The notes under the pieces: generated by a model
Databases searched by the model: none
Told to the model about the DNA's origin: nothing
The model's input: the letters and a program-made list of their open reading frames with translations, nothing else
Shown: positions 13,901 to 27,000 of the stretch, piece by piece
Numbering within the stretch: the first letter of the stretch is position 1
Layout of the letters: the number at the start of each line of letters is the position of its first letter
Position numbers and translations under genes: made by a program
NCBI GenBank assembly: GCA_033980235.1
Contig: CM067075.1
Location: forward strand, 22,959,011-23,023,010
Direction: 5' to 3'
DNA from: Diadema setosum
Taxonomy: Eukaryota > Echinodermata > Echinoidea > Diadematoida > Diadematidae
Length of the DNA stretch: 64,000 bases

Positions 13901-16900
13901 TATCAGCAGCACAGCACTTGAAGAGGAATTTTCAATAAAAGAATTCCGATACCAGTAGCTGATTGCTGACAGAAAATGAAATTAATGAAAAGCAGCATAA
14001 AGATGAAAGACAACTAAAGCTTCAGCTACATTGTTCCATAATCCAGATGATGCTGAAAATGAAATGGTCATAATCTAATGACAATGGCAAGATAAATGCA
14101 AATTAGGTGAAAATGTAAACTTTGCAACGAAAATGAATTATGGCTTTCTTGGTGTAGCAGCTGTATTAAAAAAAAAAGAAAGAAAAAGATATAATTATGG
14201 TAGTTCCATATACCTACAGTGCACAGCTGTAACAATCTATGATTACGTCTGTGACTGCAAAGATAAAAAATCTACATCATGTTGATTTTCATGGAGAGTG
14301 TTTACATGTAATTCAGCACAGTCCTTTTTTGGCAAGACAAGGACAGAGTTTGAGTTTTGAGGCTGTAGGTAGATGTGGAACTGAGATACGTTATTTTGTT
14401 TGTTTGTCATTTTGGTGATGTCATGCAAATACAAATCGGCACATCTACAAAGACAATTAAAATGATAGTCCACATCGATACTTTTTGGTAATAAACACTC
14501 TCTGAAACGTTAGATTCTGTTCCTTATTGACTTATCATAAGTAAGTCATTTGTTTTATGTAAAATGTGATTGTGTATCAAAATCCTAATTCTTATCTTGC
14601 AGACACAGCCTAAATGCAAAGAAGTGAACTATATGAGGCAATAAATTGAAGTTTATAGTGTCAATTGATTATAAAGTGATCAATAATTTCTATATCTAAT
14701 GGTGGCACTTTGTGATTCAAAAGATGCATATGAAAGCAGGAACATTAAAATGTATTACCCTACTTAATTATTAACTATGCCATGTGTGAAGGTTAGCAAA
14801 GCAAAAATGGAAAGTTTCAAATTATGTTGAGAAAAAAATAAATAAACAGAGGCTATAATGAGCAGTTGAAGAAAACAAAACACCTGGTCAATGACGCACT
14901 CCAAATGAAGAGTGAATTTTTCAATATATATGTATGCATTGTGAGCATCAAAAGCGTAGGAGAATCTGAAATGCATGCAAGAGTTTAATATATGTTGACG
15001 ATTCTGAGTAGTACAAACCTCCATACATAACTGTAGATATAAAGAACAATAAAATATAAAACATGGATATGGATGAAGCAAAACTGCACATTTGTCATTT
15101 GTAAGCCAAGCCATGTATGATGCTGCAGGATTTATCTTTGGTTTTGATTACTTATGATACAATCACATAATTATGCAAGAACACACAAGAATGTGCAATT
15201 TGTATTGTTCTAATTGCCATCCTTAAAGATGTATCAACACAGAGAACTGTTACTCAAATGACTGAACAATTTGAAAGCCTGAACGTTATCATTTCTGTTC
15301 TCACACTGTCCGATCTTGATAAACGCAAGTTAAGATATGCCCAGATGCTTCTACCTACTGCTAATTTTCTGTAATGATTTATTCACCATACTGATTTTGT
15401 AGCAAATTTCAGAATATGGAAAACATTAACAATCTTAAACTTGTCAAAGGGACAGTGATCACAGTACGATTTTGACAATTTAAGTACTTAGTCTCGGTAC
15501 AAATAAATGTAAATGTCTATCAAGTTGTCTAAACATTGCTTGCACATGGGAGTTGCCTGCCACATTTGATCTACATAATTCATATCCTTAAACAGTAGCC
15601 AGGCTCTTGTAAAATCTTCCCGGACCGTCTACTCTCTCTTTTCACTTTCTCTCTATCCTGCTATCTATCAATGCATTATCTGTTTATCTAATATACTACT
15701 GTAGGTTGATCAATCCATCAGCTTTCTATCAAATAAATACATGTAGAACTAATGAATTTCAAGATGCATCATATTTTCTACCACGAATCGGTGCAGAGCA
15801 GCACATAAAACCATAACTCTATTACTGTTTTATCATTCATCATGAAGAGAAATTACTGCAAGCAACATGACAAAGTATTTGTTTTGACGCAGCTCTCTTT
15901 TCTGATGTGAAGACAAAAGCGATGAATAATGAAATTTGAAAATTGCCACCGGGCCAAGTTTTAACTCAAATATTAAAGAGAGAGTAAAATTGTAACTGAG
16001 CAGAATGCATATCTTGCACATCATCCACATTTCAAACAAGGGGTAGGAATTTAGTGAAGCCATTTCCAATATGAACCACAAACTGTTGATTGGTGAAATC
16101 AAAATTGGAAGAACAGATTTAAAAAGAAAAGACTTATATGAATGAAATGTAATGATGTTACTTCTCACTTTCATACCCAGCTACACCTCATGAATATCTG
16201 TATGCTAGTTAGTCTTATAATAGTGGGTTTTTTTTACCCCATACCATAAGCATACTTGTATATGAGATTATGATAGTAGTCTCAGTTATGGTTTAAAGAT
16301 ACTATTTGAACTCCGTATAATACACGGATATGCATTTAAATATGACATTAATTAGTAAAATAATGCAAAAACACACACAACACTTCAACTTACAGTGTAG
16401 AGACACATTCTGTTAATTTGCAACCATTCCATCACAAGTTTACAATTGCTCATTGTAAGTACAGCATACAGTTCTAGGCTGAAGTGCACAAATTTGTTTG
16501 AGGTTTCTCAAATCCACTGGTACAGGCTGTATAAGTCTGAAGGAAGTCAATCAGAGCTTTTAGACAGAAGTGGTGGCTTCATTTTATTGATATAGCCTCA
16601 AGAAACAATTCTGGAAGTACCCTATGTACATGTAACTGCGTGGTTGCAGAATGGCATTTTTATACAATTACCTAACATCAACAAGAAATGTTCACTTCAT
16701 TCATACAATAAATTTACTAGTCTGAAGCCAAAACCTGTACTTTCAGCCAATAAATAACTAAGGAAATAGGAAAAATTCATACCTTCCACAAATCTGAAAA
16801 ATGTTTTCACATACACATTCCCCATGATTAGAATTTTATTCTCCAAAAACCTTCGAAACAAAAACCCCTGTGTTGCACTGAATCAATTATGTATTTACAC

Positions 16901-19900
16901 TTTGACCAATGAGTCCACACTCTGTTAGTGCTGCAATGTTGATGATTTTTACATGGATAGGAGTGAGATGATAGCAACGGAAATCATCCTTACCTGGTCC
17001 CTGCACCTCTGTAAAGAGGGGCACCGGCTCCAGATCATAGTGGTCGCCAGAGGCATGGCCGGCTGCCCTGGAGACAGAGTGTCGACGCCTGCCGAACTGG
17101 CCCACCTCACCCGGCTCCTCATCTGTTAGGACACCATCCAACTGAGACATCCGACTTGCATCCTGGTCATTCATAAACAAAAATTTGGATTCAGCAAAAT
17201 ATGCAGTTAGGGTTTGCCTGTGCGTGTATGTAGGATAGTGTCAATTTGGGCTGAAAGGTCATACCTTCATAAAAGATTTAAAGCCTCATTTTGATCCTCA
17301 TTCTCTTTGACATGAGATGTTACGTTTCATATTTTTGATAAAAATTGTTTTGTGAATACATCCTTCAAGTGGAATACATATCAATAAATGAAATGGAAAC
17401 AAAGAAAGAAAGAATAAAGTCTGAATGTGTAAATGGTTGTGCATCATAGATACATTATACAAATGTAAATATAGAGTAATGGATAAGAGGACGCTAAAGC
17501 CAAGTTTTGATAAAGTGTATCTCAACTCCTTTTTTCCCAATAAAAGCGTATAAATCAAAGCGTATAAATCAAATCGACTGGACTTACTTGTGAAAATCAC
17601 CGAGAGAACAGTTTTGTGACTCGTGCAAGTTACTTTATCAGCTCTGTCTGACAATAAAAGCAGTAACATCGCTCATTCAGCCAGACAGAGATGAAGAAGT
17701 GACCTGGACAAGTCACAAAACTGTTCTGTTCGTGATTTTCACATTCCAGTAGGTCCAGTCAACCAGATTTAATTTACACGCCTTAGCATACTACCAGGAT
17801 GAATCAAAATCTACATTAATATATCTTTATAATACATAGTGCACTTTCATTGCAGATGTCTGATTCCTTTACACCACGACTTCTCTTCATCATGACATCT
17901 GCACTCACTGTCTTCACACTGAACCTGAAAGTGCAGTCTCTCCATTGTCTCCACACATAATTATTGTAATTGGCACACTATTTTTCTTGATAAGTCTTCT
18001 AACTCAGCAAGCTCCTAACCCTTACTGTGCCTTCTATGCTGATTGGCAACAGATGTCTGGAAACCAATCATCAATAAATAGAGATTACCTATTAATCCCA
18101 CTAGTGGTAACCTCCATTGTGTTTGTTTATACCATGGCCATCCTGTTGGAATGAGGACCACTGTTACACCCGAGTGCGCTTACTTTTTAACAAGGTCAAG
18201 TTTGGATGGATTACAACATAAATGCTGAAGAAAAAGTTTGGCAAGTTAAGCCATGTGCCTGGGCACATACAGGATTCAACAGCAAATGAAATGATAGTAC
18301 GAGAGAGAGAGACGAGAGATAATGAAACAAGGCCTAAGGGGCTAAGCGTTGTTTCATGAAAATTTCAGCAATCCTTGTTTATCTCTGAAGGAAACACTGC
18401 CCTTGTTTCAAAATCTTTAAAATGAACCTTCATATGTGTACATTCACAGAGGAAGTACAATCAGTATCTCTTCAGGTGTCTAAATCTTCAAAATTGATCT
18501 CTATCCATTGCATGCATGCAGGTATATAAAGGCTTTGAAATGGAAACTTGCCAGTTCATTGCAACACCATCCAGATTTGATACATGTAAAAAGTTCGACA
18601 ATTTGCTCCTGCAGTTCAATACTCAGCTTTAGACCGACTGTTACTATCTAAACACAGAGTTACAATGTATGTTTTAATATCTACCGAAGATAACCCCCTG
18701 TGATATTGATACAGGTGATAAAGTCAAATGGAAAGTGGCTACAGTAAAAACAAACAAACAAATAAGCAAACAAAACAAAACAAAGTAGAGACAAAAATGG
18801 TATCCCAGGATCATTACAGAACTGTGATTTCAGCTGATTGAATGGTGACTAATGACAGCAATTCCCCCCCCCCCCAAAAAAAAAAAAAAAAATTGATACT
18901 GATTGGTCAATGTTCCTCAACATTACACTGCAACCGTTGGCAAGAGAGTGCTGAGCTTTATATTACGAGGGTCTGCAGTTGATATAAGGCAAGATGTCAT
19001 CACGGACTGATGGATGACCCACGATGGCTCACCTGTGGGTCCCCGGGGAAGGTGGTAGGGCGTCGTCCATGCTGCTCCTCCCTCACCTGGTAGGAGTGCA
19101 GGGTGGTCAGGGAGTGGCGTCTCCTGGGGCTCGTCTTTGGCACCTGTGTGACAATGTTTGGTCATGTTTCAATTTATTGCATTAAATCATGCTTTATGGA
19201 GTGGTACATAGTCTTTACTTCAAATAAACCAAATTATTGAAACGAGGCGGGGGGGGGGGGACGAAAAGGTTGAGTGTCATCTTATTTCGACAATGACAAA
19301 CGTTCTGAGCATGAATGCTGCAGTTAAACTTTATGGTTTCTTATATACAGTATACAATTTGTACATGTACCGTACTCATGAGGAAAAAATGATTACCTAG
19401 GTACAGCATTAATGCATTGAAAATGTACAATTCACCAGTCTGGAGCTGTTTTCGTTTTCCACCATTCTCAACCAACGGGGTATGTTATTGCCTTGTGGCC
19501 AGCAGAGAGACACTACATGTACATGTACCTCATATCATGACAGGAAAGATAATTTTTGGGGCTACAACAGAAGTGTTGTAGCATCCGAAAGCTTTCATAA
19601 TGATGCAAAAAATAGAGCCTAGGACAGCATAGTAGAGATGCTACCAACAACGACTGGGAGGTGAAAGCATTTGAGACTTGTTTGTTGATAAAACTTTCAG
19701 CTAGCAGTCTCCTGCTAGCCCCAGAATACATTTTTGTTCATTCAGCCTTTAGATCAAAGCTCAGGAGAGGGAGGTTACAAAGAGTGAACCAGTCCAACCT
19801 TGTAATCATGCTTGCTGGTTCCCTTGTTGTTGTACAGAGAGCTGGTGGCTTGCAGAATTTGGTAGGCATGGCACAGGTACTCCAGCTGTTGGCTTACTAC

Positions 19901-22900
19901 AGCCATCAGACCTGAAATAAAGTCACAAGAACAAGATACATAAAACAGAGATAGGCCATTTCATCAGACTGAAGGGAAAGAATTCCCACCAACTTTTCAG
20001 ACCACACCAACTTTCCATCACCTCCACAAAAATACTTCACTGATGCATTTTAGACATGGAAACTAGTCATCATGAATGCAATCATATTGAGATCCTGGAA
20101 TGACTGCAGCATATTTCAATTACTGGAGGTTAGAATGAGTATTGTGTGGGCTGCTTTGATATCTCCAGTCTAGCTCTCATCATGAAGTATACTGTATATG
20201 CTGTATATTTTGCAAGGCTTTTATTTTCACGAATTTTGTGAATTGGGTGCTATTCCCAAATTTAACAACACTTGAAATTATCAACTTTGATTGAGATATG
20301 AATGCAACATCCCCATGCTTACAATATACACTCTATCACTGTACTCCACAGTCGCAAATTTAACCCGCTCGCGAAATTATTGGGAAGTCGCGATACACGA
20401 AAAATTGGACTAGTTAAATATATGGCATATACAATATTGCACACTAATGACTCATTTCTTTGAACATGTAGAGGTCACCATCCCATGAATGTCCATATTG
20501 GTGCATGGGTTGGTCAGTATAAGACTCATCTAGTACACTAATAACAACAGCAATATAACGCTACCAAACAATAGCGTTTTCTGCTACAGCATAGACAAGC
20601 AATAGTGCACGGTATTTTAAACTCAGTATCAAGGAAGATTACACAACACTAAAATTCAACCGTTTGAAGCGCTTACCATGTGTCAGCCTGTCGGCATTGT
20701 CAAAGAGAACCCACGAGCCACTCTGGACAGCCCCACACAGCAGCTGACTGGCAATCTCAATACTGGTGTCCACTGCACAGTCAAAGGTCATCAGATTTTG
20801 ACCCATGAACTGGACAAAACATAACAAACATAAATTAATAATTTAGTTCTAACTGAATATGATACATTTGAATTGAATTGAATTGAATTGAATTGAATTG
20901 AATTGGATTGAATTGAATTGAATTGAATTGAATTGAATTGAATTGAATTGAATTGAATTGAATTGAATTGTATTGAATTGAATTGAATTGAATTGAATTG
21001 AATTGAATTGAATTGCTTTGAAGTGAATTGAATTGAATTGAATTGAATTGAATTGAATTGAATTGAACTGAACTGAACTGAATTAAATTGAATGAACTAA
21101 ACTGAATTAAACCGGTTTGTTGTACATGGTCACTAATACAATGAGTGCTTGTAAGCAAGTAACCACGCGACAGACTGCCAAAAGTAATCTCCGTAAGACT
21201 AGGCAATCAGCATACAGTGCCTTGCTGAGGGGTACAACCACTGCAGCCAGGTGACTTGAATCAGAGACCTTGTGATTCACAGTCCATGGTCACTGAAAAA
21301 CAGCTCCTCTAATGGCAAGGAGCATATCTACAATAGTCTCTATCAACTAAAATCCTTCTCATCTTGAATACTCTTGTTTCATCTTACTGTATCAGAGTAA
21401 AAAGACTGCATCACTAAACAAGAGGAAAAAAGACTACTGAGCAACATGTATACAAAGTTGTTACTGTGTTCAAGTGATTTTTGGGCACACTCAAAGTTAT
21501 TCCTTCTCAGTCTTTTTTATTTCATACAGTCTCCTCTATGTGTATTCTTTTTCAAGCCTTCAAATGTTCCATTACAGACCCTAACTCAAGAAAATGTAAA
21601 GTATAATGATCATTACAGAAACGGAAATGACATGCAATAGCGTACGCTAAGGGCATGACATACATAATGTACATATATTAAATTTACTATTAGAACCGGC
21701 CTTTTATGTAAGAAACTTTAGCCAAGTCATCAAGTTCAGCTACAGTTTGTACCTTACAGACTGCATCTTTCAATTCAATGGTTAATCAGCAGGAGGCATA
21801 TTAATCATAGAGGACACACCAAGAGTTCAACATACACCTGTACATGTAATTTTGGCGCAATTCAAATACACTGGGACATACTGTATGTACAATGTCCAGT
21901 AGCTGACATATTTCCATGTTGTATGCGAAATGATATGTGATATGATGTAAAAAAATGCACCAAAAATGTGATTTTGATGAAAAAAAAAAATCTCACCCTG
22001 GCGAGATCTTTGATGGTCTCACTCTTGCCTACTCCAGCGGGACCGATGACCGTCCCACACTGTCTCTGACGCATGGCGGTGGTCAGGCCGAGGTGGCAGC
22101 GGTCAGTGAGAGGGGTGGCCACCAGGCAGGGGGCAGGGCCAAGGTACTCATGGTCATAGGAGAAGGAGGCCCCCAGCTGGGTCACTTTCAGGGGTCCAAA
22201 GGCAAACCCTGTACCTGTAATGGTCCGTGTCCTCGGTCCCAGCCCAGCTTCTGAAAACACAGATGCAAAGTTTGAGTCATGAATTCTAACAAGTTGAATA
22301 TAATATACCGGGTACTTCGTTCCACAGTGTGTGATTCTGAGTATAGCTTTGCCTGGTACTGTAGCTGCTTTCTATAACAACACTCAAAAAGTCCCTCAAA
22401 GTCTTTTTACTAAGATCCCCCAAAAGGCAGTTATCATAATGACCTCGTGACAAGCACTAGTTTGGTTCTGATAAAAGAATGCATTTTCAGTGAGAAAATG
22501 AGATTACAGAACGAGAAGAACCTTCCATCCACTTGAGACCATTCATCATTAAACATACTGTGCTCTACAAATCTACATTTTTGTGCACACTGCTCCTTCA
22601 TATTGTTTCCACAACTAGGAAGTAAAGCAAAAGTCTGGGAAAAATCACAAGCAATTTCCCAAGATTCTGCTTGACAAATCTTTATCTATACACAATACAT
22701 TGTGATAAACAACACACAGTGCCTTATATAAAGAGAGTCTGGCCAGCTCAGTTTTTGGCTTATGAGTTTTGAAGCCTGCAATTGGTAAAATCTAGGGGGG
22801 TATTTCAAGAAGCATTTTGTCAGAAATTTTTTCTGACAAATTGTTATAAGCTACTGAAATCCTTAATTCTGATTGGCTGAGAGCAAATTTATCTGACAAG

Positions 22901-23965
22901 TTTGTCAGACAAAAAGCTTCATGAAATGCCCCCTGGTCTTGGGATCTTCATGGAGCCATGTCGCTGCCAAAGTGTGCTCACACACAATGCCCATTGTTCA
23001 CTACCCCTCATTCGGCTTGCTTTATGATGTCTGAGCGTACACGGTAACCCTCTAATGGGTAATACACGTACGCTGAGTAACAACATAGCATTCAATTTAG
23101 CAGTTGGCCAGACTCTCATTACATACGGCACTTGACAACACCAAATGAAGAGCGCCCTCTAATATTCACCTCGAGTGGCTAATCTCTCTGTGGTCATGGA
23201 GGCGTCATCGGTTGTGGTCATTATCGACTTCGAGGCCTCACTCTTCCTCCCTGACTCGGCATCCTGGTCGACCACGGTCTGGGCGCAGAGAACCTCTTTG
23301 ATGTCCATCTGATAGCGGAGCACGCGACACCAGTCAAAGTCACTGTCTGACAGCTCACTCTTCTTCAAGAGACCTGCAGTTGAAGAAAGCATTTGGCAAA
23401 ATTGAAATCACCTTTGTATAGATTCCCTCCTCTACTTTTCAGTGCATTCATTATCATATACATGTATATTCATATTATTCCATTTAACTGTTATAATTTA
23501 TAGTCCGCTATTCTGAGGGGTCTGGAAGGTGCAGGAGGCATTTACAGAAAACATATCAGGAATAAAAAGCTAGAAATATTCAAACAAATTTGATATGAAC
23601 ACTATCCTCTTGCCAAGTGACATCTACGGATCAAATATCATGGACACTGGATAATTTGCATAAGAAAGCCGCTGCCCTCACTTTAATCATAATTACACCT
23701 TGAATCTGTGCATGCTGACCATTTGGGGAGGGTGATACTGTGAAATGCCATGACAAGATTAGGAAGAGGCTTGAACACTCACCCTCCACGATGTCCCGGT
23801 GGTGCATGCCCTGTTCAATGAGGGAAGAGAGCAGAATCTGGAGACGGACCTTGGAGTCTGAGGAGGCCTGGTTGTAGCAGTGGTCTCTCAGGATGGAGCT
23901 GTACTGCTCCAGTCGCTTCTGGAGATGGTCTCTGTAATAGGGATCAATCAATCAATCAATCAATT

Positions 23966-24017
<52 letters not shown>

Positions 24018-27000
24018 CATCAATCCATCCATCCATCCATCCATCCATCCATCCATCCATCCATCCATCCATCCATCCATCAATCAATCAATCAATCTCC
24101 ACTATGACAGTGCAATATTGAACTTTTTGATCCAGTCTCTATACTATACACACTGAACAACAGACAGGCAGAAAGATTGATATACATACTACATTACAAA
24201 CACTCTAGTTAAAATACCAAAATCTACACACACTACTTAAATGAACATTATATGAAAAATGAACTGACAAAGTGGGCAAGACAATAACCAGGAGGCTTGT
24301 AGGAACGTCAGTCGAGATTAATTCTCAGTATACTAATCTGAAAACCCCCAAATTCAGGACATTTTTGGTGTGTCATCTATAGCACAGTAACCAAGAAAAG
24401 TTTTAGTGTTAGAATTGTAATACATGTATCAACATTAATATTGCTGCTCTAAAAATGTGACCAATAAACGCACACAGCAAATAAAGGGAGAGTCATTGAC
24501 TACCACACTATCATCCTATCGTTCTTGAAAATATGCAATTGAGGTACTATTTTTTAAATACATTTATCATATCATTACAAATTTCTTTTTTTTTTTGCAT
24601 TGATGATAGTACACCTCTAAACACATGTATGCAGAAATAGTTAGTTGAACATTTGTATACATAGCCACTCAAGTATAAAAATGAGGGAAGTCATAATTTA
24701 AGATGTAGTGTTTAATTTCAGAATATCTGCACTGATGAGGATAAAAATACACCAGAAGATGAGCCCATTGCTGATCAAAGCACAGTCGGGGGTGACAGCA
24801 TCGTACCTGATCTGAGTGAGGTGCTTTGCGTCGCCCTCCCGGACCACCGGCTGCAACTCCCGGCTCCAGAGCACCCCTTCCCCGGTGACGACGCACTGGG
24901 TGGGGAACCGCAGCAGCCAGTCGGAGAAGCTGGTGCGGACAGCCTTCTTGAGCTGGGCCTGCTCGTCTGGGTCGGCCGACGGGTTATCCTCCAGGGTCTG
25001 CAACTCGTCCAAGATGCTGGTGGGTGTCAGGCCTTGAAATATGATGATGATGATGATAACAAACCCAATTTTAATTTTAGTTATTATATATCATTTCTCA
25101 CACTTTTAATAGTTGTGGAAAAAATGATTATTGCACTAGTAGTAACGATTATATTAATAATGATGACGATGATGATGATGACGATGATGATGATGACGAT
25201 GATGATGATGACGATGATGATGATGACGATGTTGATGATGATGATGACAATGTTGATGATGATGATGACAATGACAAAACTGGCTGCAGTACCGCTGCAA
25301 CACTATCATTGATTATAATGCCAGAAATGCTGAAAGTAAGGATATTTTCAATATGATAATTGCTATCATTATAACAATGTATACTATGTGCTACAAAATA
25401 CTCATGGCAGTGCATGTACTATTGCACAATGAAAACCTGATGTCATTATCGCATACAAGCACAAAGCAGATGCATGTGTTGAAGTACAAAAGAGAAAATA
25501 TAGATTGTTATCAAAATTTCTTTCAGCATACACTTTGTATTTGTTAAGATATGTCTCATGTTATGTGTCAAATTTGTTAAGCAAAACAAGACATGTCATA
25601 CGTTAAGCAAAGTACACTGTATGACATCCCATAAAACCTTTATAATATCTTTTAGACAGATTGTCACAATGAATTACAAAATTGGCAGTTAAAAAAATGA
25701 ATAAATTTTATTTTTCATTCATAATGAAAATTTATATTTAATTACAAATGAAGCAGCATACATGTACCTTCTCTTAGTCTTGATTCCAGACACGAGTGTA
25801 GCAGGTTGCCCAGGGTGGTTTTGAGGCAATTCTCCAGGCAGGCCAGCCAGACGGGCGGGGAGGATTTGGCTGTGAGGGGTGAGAGGAGGCTCAGCCGCTC
25901 ACCGAGCGAACCCTCCACAGCTGTCACTTGCAGCTTGTCAGCTGAGAAAAGTTTCAGAAACCGATTTAGATGGAACAATTTTAACAAATGCATTGCAAAA
26001 AATCTTAATACAGTCAACTTTGCTTAAGTCAACCTCACATAAGTCAAATAATTACCTAAGTCAAAGGACTTTTCAAGTCCTCTTCTCTTTATATTCTATT
26101 GATTTTAGTTCCTCATATCCAAAGGCAAATTTTCTCTAAGTCAAAGCTATTTCACCAGTCCAAATAGATTCAACTTACATAGGTAAGGTTGAATGTACTA
26201 CATTCAATATCTACATCAACAAACAAAAAGGGGGGAAGAAAATAATCTTGCAATGTATCCTTTACACGTAAGGATGCCAATCACACTGTATGACAGTCTG
26301 AAAATCTACTACAGTGTAAGAGTGTTTTCACTTTCAAAAAGACCTTGAAATTTGATCAACTGGCCTGAATGCATGCTTTCGCGATAAAACTGGTATCCCC
26401 TGACTATTACAGAACAATCTGAATTTCAAAGCAAATGATTTGTGACGGCATACAGAAATTCAGAACACAAACAATCAAACGCATCCTGTACTAAAACATA
26501 TACTGTAAAAGTGGATATTTTCGCGCGACTAGTTTTTCACGCTTGGCCGGGTAAGAAGAGTTTCGCGCGTTTTAATTCCGCGGAATCAAGACATGACGCA
26601 CAGGAACATATGGCTAGCAAAAATATTCGCATGCTTTTATTTTCGCGGTAGTTTCTGGTTGCGCGAAATGCGGGAAAATTTCAACACCGCGAAAATTTCC
26701 ACTTTTACAGTAAACCAAAATAGATCTCCCTACACACTTGTCCCAAATGCATTTTCAAATCAACAAAAACAGCTATTTTTTTTTTATTTTGTCACTTGAT
26801 GTATCTCTCAACCAGCTGTCACATAGAAACACAGGGGAAATACAAATGTAAAACTGACAGAAAGCCCTCCAGAAAAAAAATGATAATAAAAATAAAATAA
26901 AAAAGGAGAAGAACCAAACACGAGAAACACCAACATTTCCAGAAAGTCTGTCTGTTCACCACCACCAACAAAACACACCTACTGCTCACACCCTTAGCCT

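Noticed and set aside
20835..21206. 123-codon frame of repeated Asn-Ser-Ile-Gln-Phe
   Set aside because: Translation of the GAATT pentanucleotide array, not a repeat protein.
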